Source: Acidobacteriota bacterium (lineage in GTDB: Bacteria > Acidobacteriota > Terriglobia > Bryobacterales > Bryobacteraceae). Taken from it: a stretch of 6,287 nt of DNA. Numbering within the stretch: the first letter of the stretch is position 1; each line of letters begins with the position of its first letter. Below, piece after piece: positions 1 through 5,173 of this stretch. Location of the stretch: positions 1-6,287 of the forward strand of contig JAFDVT010000213.1 of the NCBI GenBank assembly GCA_018268875.1. The letters are read 5' to 3'. The position numbers and the translations under genes were made by a program. The notes beneath the pieces were generated by a model that saw only the letters and a list, made by a program, of their open reading frames with translations, ran no database searches and was not told the DNA's origin.

Positions 1-266
1 AGCGCAACCGTGATTTCCCGGGATTCGATGGCGGCCCCAAAAGCTGCCGCTTCGGCGATCGCGAACACCGGAGCTTGCGGGGTCAGCAGTTCGAATCCCT
101 TGGATGCCTTCCATTCCAGCTTGCCGCCGTTCACAACCAGCAGCGCGGAGCGCGAACAGAACGGCGCGCAGGCGTCCAGCAACGCCGCGCTCCATTCCTT
201 TTCACTGCGGAAAGTACGCAGCCGCCGGAAGCTAACCGACAGACTACGAATCGTTTTCGAATCCAC
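1..266 (-). CDS. N-terminal part of a possible GAF-domain protein (runs off left edge)
   Basis: This minus-strand frame opens with GTG at 264-266, directly after the TAG stop (267-269) of the upstream CNNM gene, and stays open to the window edge, giving 88 complete codons. A GAGG ribosome-binding motif lies 8 nt before the GTG and supports this start. The first 20 residues are basic (four Arg in SFRRLRTFR). From about residue 25 there is a helix-then-strand pattern: a helix with LLDACAPF, then the strand ALLVVNGGKLEW and a short loop to KGFEL. This resembles the start of a GAF sensory domain, in which a buried strand follows the first helix. The C-terminal part is outside the window, so the ligand and any output domain are unknown. 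The zero-gap junction points to co-transcription and translational coupling with the CNNM gene. That it is a real gene is fairly secure; the GAF assignment is tentative, made from the pattern of the sequence only. Confidence 0.7.
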   Translation of the reverse strand, partial: MDSKTIRSLSVSFRRLRTFRSEKEWSAALLDACAPFCSRSALLVVNGGKLEWKASKGFELLTPQAPVFAIAEAAAFGAAIESREITVA

Positions 267-1619
267 CTAGGACGCCTCGCTCACGGCCACCGGCTCGATC
301 TTCTCTATGCGCACTCGGGCAATACGGTTCTTTTCCATCTCGACGATCGTGTACCGGCGGCCGCCGTACTCGATCTCCTCCCCGGCCTTTTCCGGGATCC
401 GGCCCAGCTTGAAAAGCAGGAATCCGGCCAGTGTTTCAAACCCGGAGTCGCCCGGCAATTCGATGCGATGCATCGCCGCCAGATCTCGGATCAGGATTGT
501 ACCTTCGACGTCGACGGCCGTCGCTTCGCTGTCCGTCTTCTGGATGCGAACGTCGTGCTCATCGACGATCTCGCCAAAAATCTGTTCGAACACATCTTCG
601 AGCGTCACGATCCCGGCGACCGTACCGTATTCGTCGACCACGATTGCCAGGTGCGTGTGGCTCTCGCGAAACTCGTCCACCAGCTGATGCAGCGGCTTGG
701 TCTCCGGAACGATCAGAATCTTGCGAATGTAGCGGCGAATGCGAAACGGACGTTCCGGGCGCTTTTGCTGCAGGACGCTCCGGCGATCCTGCCAGATGCG
801 CATCATGTCCTTGTAATGCAGCACGCCGATGATCTGGTCGATAGTCCCTTCATACACCGGCACGCGGGAATACTTGTGTTCGAGCATGCAGGCCAGAACC
901 TCGTCGAGCGTCGCATCCACACCCACCGCGACCACGGCGTTGCGCGGCACCATCACTTCGCGGACATACACGTTCTGCAGATCCAGCATCCGGGTGATGG
1001 CCTTCGACTCGAATTCGTCGATGTGGCCTTCTTCCCGGCTCGCGTCCACGATGAACTTGATTTCCTCCGGCGAATGACCTCCGCCGGAAGTACCGTGTCC
1101 ACCGCCCGCAAGTCCTAATTTCGCGGTGATCCAGGCGGAACATCGTTCCACGATCCAGACAAACGGAGCGGAGACACGCTGGAAGATCAGGAGCGGCGGC
1201 GCCAACAGCACGGCCAACCGGTCGGGCTTTGAAAACGCCAGATTCTTGGGGATCACTTCGCCGACGATGATGTGCACGAAGCTGATCACCAGGAACGCGA
1301 TGACGAAGCTCAAAGCATGCAGGAACCGTTTGGTCTCTTCGGTGATCAGCGGATGCAGCGCGCCGACGAACAGCTCATATACCGTCTCTTCGCCAGCCCA
1401 GCCAAGGCCGAGCGCGGTGATGGTCATGCCGACCTGCGATACCGACAGCAGCCGCTCCGGGTGTTCCAGCAGCCCCAGGGCAATCTGCGCGCCAGCCTCG
1501 CCCTGGTCGGCGCGAGCTTTGAGGCGCGACCGCCGCACGGACACGAGCGCCGTTTCCGCTGCCGCGAAGAACGCGTTGAGGGTGAGAATCACCACCAGCA
1601 GCAGTAAACGTAGGCCCAT
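267..1619 (-). CDS. CNNM/HlyC/CorC-family membrane protein with CBS pair
   Basis: A 450-residue inner-membrane protein of the CNNM (DUF21)-CBS-CorC_HlyC family, whose members are linked to magnesium or other divalent-cation export or homeostasis and are often labelled hemolysin-like. Domains in order: a DUF21 membrane domain at about 1-165, with hydrophobic segments near 1-22, 62-90, 100-122 and 134-158 and the family hallmark HIIVGEVIPKNLA at 116-128; a Gly/His-rich linker at 171-182; the acidic EEIKFIVDASREEG stretch at 185-198; CBS 1 at about 222-275 (VMVPR, then SRVPVYEG, then IIGVLHYKD); CBS 2 at about 300-352 (LAIVVDEYGTVAGIVTLED at 324-342); and a C-terminal CorC_HlyC domain at about 366-442 (GDSGFETLAGFLLFKLGRIP). 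CBS pairs in this family bind adenine nucleotides and gate transport. Length and domain set are complete for the family. The ATG lies 30 bp after the ATPase stop codon, with no clear Shine-Dalgarno sequence. Family membership is very secure; the transported ion is not shown by the sequence. Confidence 0.95.
   Translation of the reverse strand: MGLRLLLLVVILTLNAFFAAAETALVSVRRSRLKARADQGEAGAQIALGLLEHPERLLSVSQVGMTITALGLGWAGEETVYELFVGALHPLITEETKRFLHALSFVIAFLVISFVHIIVGEVIPKNLAFSKPDRLAVLLAPPLLIFQRVSAPFVWIVERCSAWITAKLGLAGGGHGTSGGGHSPEEIKFIVDASREEGHIDEFESKAITRMLDLQNVYVREVMVPRNAVVAVGVDATLDEVLACMLEHKYSRVPVYEGTIDQIIGVLHYKDMMRIWQDRRSVLQQKRPERPFRIRRYIRKILIVPETKPLHQLVDEFRESHTHLAIVVDEYGTVAGIVTLEDVFEQIFGEIVDEHDVRIQKTDSEATAVDVEGTILIRDLAAMHRIELPGDSGFETLAGFLLFKLGRIPEKAGEEIEYGGRRYTIVEMEKNRIARVRIEKIEPVAVSEAS
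275..278 (-). promoter_or_regulatory. Ribosome-binding site for the GAF-like gene
   Basis: GAGG on the minus strand, inside the last codons of the CNNM gene, sits 8 nt upstream of the GTG at 264-266. It is the main reason for choosing that GTG as the start. Confidence 0.5.
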
Positions 1620-1649
1620 TTTCAGGAAGGATTGTTGCGACGACGGCTA

Positions 1650-2552
1650 TCAGTCGCCGCGGGTGTAATACGGAGTCTGCTCAAACGGCGAATTCGATTC
1701 GTCCGAATAGCGCGAACGCTGCCCGCGCACTCGCGAACCCGCCCATTCCAGGCGCATGTCGCGGCAGACTTCATCGAGCATGGGAACCGTCGCTTCCTTG
1801 GTTTCCATCGCAAAGCAGGTCAGCAGGAGGTTGTCGCAGATCGCATTTATGAGGCGAGGAATGCCGCCCGTCCGCGAATGAATTTCCTGCATGAGTTCCG
1901 GCGAAAACACGGTCTGGTTCGACATGCCCGCCAGGGACATGCGCGTGTTGATGTACTCCGCCGTGTCGTCGTAGGAAAACGGGTTCAGCGAACAACGAAG
2001 GACAATGCGCTGCTTCAACTGGCGAAGATTCGGCGCGTCCAGCTTGCGGTCAAGTTCCGGCTGGCCCGCCAGGATGATCTGCAAAAGCTTGCCCCGGCGA
2101 TTTTCCAGATTGCCCAGCAACCGGATTTCTTCCAGTACTTCCCAGTCCAGGTTGTGCGCTTCGTCGATGATCAGGACGCTGGTGCGGCCTTCGTTCGCGC
2201 GGGTGATCAGCAGGTGGTTGAGCGCGAACAGAACTTCGGTCTTCGACGAGTGATTACACCGCAAATCGAGGTCGTAAGCGATCATCTGGAAGAACTGCTC
2301 GCTCGTGATTCGGCTGTTGAAAACAAACGCGAATTCCATGCGTTGCGCGTCCAGATAGTCGCGCAGACATTCGAGCATCGTGGTCTTGCCAGTGCCCACC
2401 TCACCGGTCAGAACGATAAATCCCTTGCGGCTCTGCACCCCGTAAATCAGATTCGCCAGGGCTTCCTCATGCTGAGCGGACCGGTAAAAAAATGCCGGAT
2501 CCGGACTCAGGTTAAAAGGGCTTTCCTCGAATCCAAAATAGGCGTTGTACAT
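1650..2552 (-). CDS. ExeA/GspA-like AAA ATPase
   Basis: A 300-residue P-loop ATPase of the ExeA/GspA group. The known members drive assembly of type II secretion secretins or act in exopolysaccharide/PEP-CTERM (XrtA-linked) loci. Visible motifs: the family N-terminus YFGFEESPFNLSPDP (5-19) and FFYRSAQHEEAL (21-32); Walker A GEVGTGKT (50-57); Walker B VLIIDEAH (126-133); the sensor 1-like strand ILAGQPEL (160-167); and the arginine-containing GGIPRLIN box (229-236). After the AAA core comes only a short polar tail (about 267-300), with no transmembrane segment or peptidoglycan-binding domain, so it lacks the C-terminal half of classical ExeA. The ATG at 2552 was chosen because the conserved N-terminus begins there; an in-frame start at 2606 would add 18 residues that do not look like the family. 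It is probably the first gene of a unit with the CNNM gene 30 bp downstream. No secretin or ExeB partner is in the window, so its client is unknown. Confidence 0.9.
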   Translation of the reverse strand: MYNAYFGFEESPFNLSPDPAFFYRSAQHEEALANLIYGVQSRKGFIVLTGEVGTGKTTMLECLRDYLDAQRMEFAFVFNSRITSEQFFQMIAYDLDLRCNHSSKTEVLFALNHLLITRANEGRTSVLIIDEAHNLDWEVLEEIRLLGNLENRRGKLLQIILAGQPELDRKLDAPNLRQLKQRIVLRCSLNPFSYDDTAEYINTRMSLAGMSNQTVFSPELMQEIHSRTGGIPRLINAICDNLLLTCFAMETKEATVPMLDEVCRDMRLEWAGSRVRGQRSRYSDESNSPFEQTPYYTRGD

Positions 2553-2567
2553 AGTGGCACCAGACAG

Positions 2568-2584
2568 ACGGTGACCGAAACCGT
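2568..2584. repeat. Short inverted repeat in the ATPase 5' leader
   Basis: ACGGT (2568-2572) and ACCGT (2580-2584) form a perfect 5-bp inverted repeat with a 7-nt spacer. Nested in it is the odd palindrome CGGTGACCG (2569-2577). It lies 16-32 bp upstream of the ATPase ATG, where it could be an operator half-site pair or a small mRNA hairpin. Arms this short can also occur by chance. Confidence 0.25.
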
Positions 2585-2615
2585 AGCCTCGGCCATCCAA
2601 AAACAATCTAGTCGC

Positions 2616-2624
2616 ATCGTAACA
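2616..2624 (-). promoter_or_regulatory. Candidate extended -10 for the ATPase operon
   Basis: On the minus strand TGTTACGAT reads as an extended -10 (TGn followed by TACGAT, 4 of 6 matches to TATAAT). It would place the transcript start about 57 nt upstream of the ATPase ATG. There is no good -35 hexamer at the usual distance, so this is a weak prediction. Confidence 0.2.
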
Positions 2625-2649
2625 TGGGGCTTAACTGGAGAACAGTCCG

Positions 2650-2655
2650 TACAAT
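2650..2655 (+). promoter_or_regulatory. Candidate -10 for the AlkZ-like gene
   Basis: TACAAT matches the -10 consensus at 5 of 6 positions and lies about 60 bp before the ATG at 2716. The nearest -35-like sequence, TTAACT (2631-2636), is only 13 bp upstream, too close for a standard sigma-70 promoter. This is a weak prediction. Confidence 0.2.
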
Positions 2656-2715
2656 GGCGCTAGAACCGCTTTACTACCACTGCGGACATAGAAATCCAGG
2701 TCACAAACCGAGCCC

Positions 2716-3801
2716 ATGGTACTTTCCCGCAGGCAGTTGAATCGAACCTTACTGGACCGCCAGATGTTGCTCGCGCCCCGCCAGCCGAGGTCGATTCCCG
2801 ACGTCATCGATGCCTTGGCGGGACTGCAAGCCCAGCAAGCCAGGCCCCCGTTTGCCGGACTCTGGACGCGCATCGCGAACTTCCGCCGTCAGGACCTGTG
2901 CGAGCTTCTGGCGCGGCGGGAAGTGGTGCGCGCCACGGCCATGCGGGGTACGCTGCATCTGCTCACCATGCGCCAGTACCCGGGCTTCCGCAAGGCTCTG
3001 CAACCGGCCCTCAGCGCCGGCATGCACGCCATCCTGCGCGATCGCGCCGCGAACCTGGACCTGGATCGCCTCACCGCCGAGGCAGTGAAGGTCTTCAAGC
3101 AGCAACCCTGCACGTTTGCCGAACTTCGTCCGCGGATGTCCGCCGCGTTTCCGGACCTCGACGACGAACGCGCGCTGGGCTTCGCGGTCCGCATGCACCT
3201 GCCGTTGATTACCGTGCCGGATTCGGCCAATACCTGGTCCTTCACGGGCGATTCGCCGTTCGAACTGGCGCCGGCCTCCGATGCGGCAAGCGACATCGTC
3301 CTTGCCTACCTTCGCGCGTTCGGTCCGGCGACGATTGCCGATTTTCAAAGCTGGTCTGCGCTGAAGAACGGCAAGGAACTGTTTGCCGCCATCCCGAACC
3401 TGGTTCGCTACCGCGACGAAAAGAAGCGGGAACTGTTCGACGCGCCGGACGCTGCGCCGTTGCCCGATCCCGAAACCGAAGCGCATCCGCGTTTTGTCGC
3501 GGCCTTCGACAACCTGGTGCTGAGCCACGTAGACCGGTCCCGCATCATCGCCGAAGAGCACCGGCCCAAGGTCGTGACCAAGAACCTGCTGGTGCTGCCG
3601 ACGTTTCTGGTGGACGGCTTCGTCGCCGGAACCTGGCAGACGTCGATTGTGAAGAAGCAGGCGATTCTTACCGCGACGCCGTTCGAAAAGATCACGAAGA
3701 AGGTCCAGAAGCAGTTGTTGCCGGAAGCCGAGGAATTGGTGCGGTTTCTGGAACCCGAAGCGGCCGGCTACGCGGTGGACATCAGGCTAGAACCGGCTTG
3801 A
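2716..3801 (+). CDS. AlkZ-like DNA glycosylase family protein (winged-helix, HTH_42)
   Basis: A 361-residue protein of the HTH_42/AlkZ-like winged-helix family. Characterised members (AlkZ of the azinomycin producer, E. coli YcaQ/AlkX) are DNA glycosylases that unhook interstrand crosslinks or remove bulky alkylated bases. Visible family signatures: GLQAQQARPPFAGLWTR at 36-52, containing the Q-x-Q catalytic-type motif (Gln38-Ala-Gln40); RATAMRGTLHLL at 72-83; YLRAFGPATIADFQSW at 198-213, a winged-helix element; FDNLVLSHVDRSRI at 264-277; and VDGFVAGTWQ at 299-308. Length fits the family. The ATG at 2716 is kept because the conserved LSRRQLNRTLLDRQ helix starts at residue 3; no good Shine-Dalgarno sequence precedes it. 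It is the only plus-strand gene here, divergent from the ATPase, and its last 20 bp overlap the 3' end of the DUF1501 gene. Family membership is secure. Glycosylase activity is inferred, since most members are untested and no toxin biosynthesis gene is nearby to suggest self-resistance. Confidence 0.88.
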   Translation: MVLSRRQLNRTLLDRQMLLAPRQPRSIPDVIDALAGLQAQQARPPFAGLWTRIANFRRQDLCELLARREVVRATAMRGTLHLLTMRQYPGFRKALQPALSAGMHAILRDRAANLDLDRLTAEAVKVFKQQPCTFAELRPRMSAAFPDLDDERALGFAVRMHLPLITVPDSANTWSFTGDSPFELAPASDAASDIVLAYLRAFGPATIADFQSWSALKNGKELFAAIPNLVRYRDEKKRELFDAPDAAPLPDPETEAHPRFVAAFDNLVLSHVDRSRIIAEEHRPKVVTKNLLVLPTFLVDGFVAGTWQTSIVKKQAILTATPFEKITKKVQKQLLPEAEELVRFLEPEAAGYAVDIRLEPA

Positions 3802-5173
3802 TGACGTAGCCGTGAACATCCGTCAAACGGCGCCGGATGCCGTTGTGATACCAGTTCAGGTCCTTGTGATCGAGCCCCAGCAAATGCAGGATCGTCGCAT
3901 GGAAGTCATAAACGGTCACGGGACTTTCGGACGCCTTATAGCCGAGCTCATCGGTGGCGCCGTAGCTCATGCCGGGCTTGACACCGGCGCCCACAAAGAA
4001 CGACGTGTAGCCTTCCGGATTGTGGTCGCGACCGCCTTCGCCCAGCCCTTCGCTGATCGGCAAGCGTCCGAACTCAGTCGTGAAAACCACCAGCGTGTCC
4101 TTCAGCATGCCGCGCTGTTTGAGGTCGCGAATCAGCGCCGCGGTCGGCTTGTCCAACACCGCGGCCATCTTGCTGTGGTTCGCCCGCAGATCCTCGTGGC
4201 CGTCCCAGTTCACGCGCGGCGCGCCGAAATGCCCGCCGTTGTACATCTGCACGCAGCGGACGCCTTTTTCCACCAGTCTTCGCGCCAGCAGGCAGTTGTA
4301 CCCGTAGTCGCGCGTTACCGGGTCGTGCAGGCCGTACATTTCGCGAGTCGCCTCGGATTCGCCGCCGATATCCGTCACCTCCGGCGCGGAAATCTGCATG
4401 CGGGCCGCCATCTCGTACGACTTGATCCGCGCCACCAGCGCGTCTTCGCCGGGGTTCAGCTTCAGGTGATCTTCGTTCAACTGCGTCAGCAGGTCGTAGG
4501 ACGCGGCCTGCGCCTTTTCCGACACCTGCGACGGCGGTTGGATATCGGCGATGGGTTCCTTCTGGTCGCCGAAGATCACGCCCTGGTGCGCCGCCGGAAG
4601 AAATCCGTTGCCCCAGTTGGCGACGCCGCAAGGCGGCAACCCTCGCCGGTCCGGCAGCACGACAAACGACGGCAGGTTCTGGTTCTCGCTGCCGAGCCCA
4701 TACGAAATCCACGATCCGATCGAAGGGAAGCCTTGAAAGATGAATCCCGTCGACATCTGGAACAACGCCGGTCCGTGAGCGTTCGATCGCGCCACCATCG
4801 AATGCAGGAACGTCAGGTCGTCGGTGAGCGAGGCGAGGTTCGGCACCAGGTCCGAGACGTACTTGCCCGTCTGCCCACGCTGCCGGAACGTCCACGGCGA
4901 CTTCATCAGCGTACCCGGCTTGCCAAAAAACGGCGTGATCGTGTTGGCGCCAGTGGTCGCCTTGCCGTGATGCTTCTCGAGTTCCGGCTTGTAGTCGAAC
5001 GTGTCGATCGCGCTGATGCCGCCCGGCAGGAAGATCATGATGATGTTCTTCGCTTTTGGCGCAAAATGCGGACCAGGCTTGCGTTCCGCGGCCGCCGCCA
5101 TCATCTGCGACAAGGCGATGCCGGCAAGGCCGCCGCCCGCTTCCCAAAGAAATTTACGCCGGTTAGGGGACAT
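3782..5173 (-). CDS. DUF1501 protein with twin-arginine signal
   Basis: A 463-residue protein of the DUF1501 family, which belongs to the alkaline phosphatase/sulfatase-like fold superfamily and has no established substrate. The N-terminus is a Tat-type signal: NRRKFL at 4-9, a Gly/Ala-rich hydrophobic stretch to about 23, and an AAAA region at 26-29 as a likely cleavage site. It is therefore probably exported folded. Core signatures: FLPGGISAIDTFDYKPEL (48-65); HGPALFQMSTG (133-143); YNCLLARRLVEKGVRCVQ (292-309); TTEFGRLP followed by GRDHNPEG (365-388), a hallmark pair of the family; YDFHATILHLLGLDH (422-436); and the usual C-terminal RLTDVHGYVIKPVL. Length is normal. The ATG at 5173 was chosen because the Tat signal follows it; an in-frame start at 5218 would bury the signal 15 residues in. 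It overlaps the DUF1553 gene by 11 bp, the standard pairing for this family. The family call is very secure; the biochemical role is unknown. Confidence 0.93.
   Translation of the reverse strand: MSPNRRKFLWEAGGGLAGIALSQMMAAAAERKPGPHFAPKAKNIIMIFLPGGISAIDTFDYKPELEKHHGKATTGANTITPFFGKPGTLMKSPWTFRQRGQTGKYVSDLVPNLASLTDDLTFLHSMVARSNAHGPALFQMSTGFIFQGFPSIGSWISYGLGSENQNLPSFVVLPDRRGLPPCGVANWGNGFLPAAHQGVIFGDQKEPIADIQPPSQVSEKAQAASYDLLTQLNEDHLKLNPGEDALVARIKSYEMAARMQISAPEVTDIGGESEATREMYGLHDPVTRDYGYNCLLARRLVEKGVRCVQMYNGGHFGAPRVNWDGHEDLRANHSKMAAVLDKPTAALIRDLKQRGMLKDTLVVFTTEFGRLPISEGLGEGGRDHNPEGYTSFFVGAGVKPGMSYGATDELGYKASESPVTVYDFHATILHLLGLDHKDLNWYHNGIRRRLTDVHGYVIKPVLA

Larger units (their letters stand above)
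2553..2715. other. Divergent intergenic region
   Basis: These 163 bp separate the divergent ATPase and AlkZ-like genes and should hold the promoters for both. The region contains a short inverted repeat near the ATPase start and weak -10-like hexamers on each strand (listed separately). No RNA gene, riboswitch-like fold or small ORF with a convincing ribosome-binding site was recognised. Confidence 0.7.

Noticed and set aside
1620..1649. A terminator or promoter between the ATPase and CNNM genes
   Set aside because: The 30-bp gap shows no stable hairpin, T-run or promoter hexamers, so co-transcription is the simpler reading.
2645..2687. GTCCG (2645-2649) and CGGAC (2683-2687) as a stem in the leader of the AlkZ-like gene
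   Set aside because: The arms are only 5 bp with a 33-nt loop, and I saw no supporting inner helix, so it is not persuasive as a riboswitch or attenuator.
2749..3561. A 270-codon minus-strand frame opposite the AlkZ-like gene
   Set aside because: Composition is Arg/Gly-rich and no motif is recognisable, while the plus-strand product carries several conserved family motifs.
2657..3798. The 10-mer GCTAGAACCG occurs on both sides of the AlkZ-like gene (near 2658 and 3786), suggesting possible flanking direct repeats
   Set aside because: By a rough estimate, several repeated 10-mers are expected by chance in 6 kb. The second copy lies inside coding sequence, and there is no transposase or other sign of mobility.
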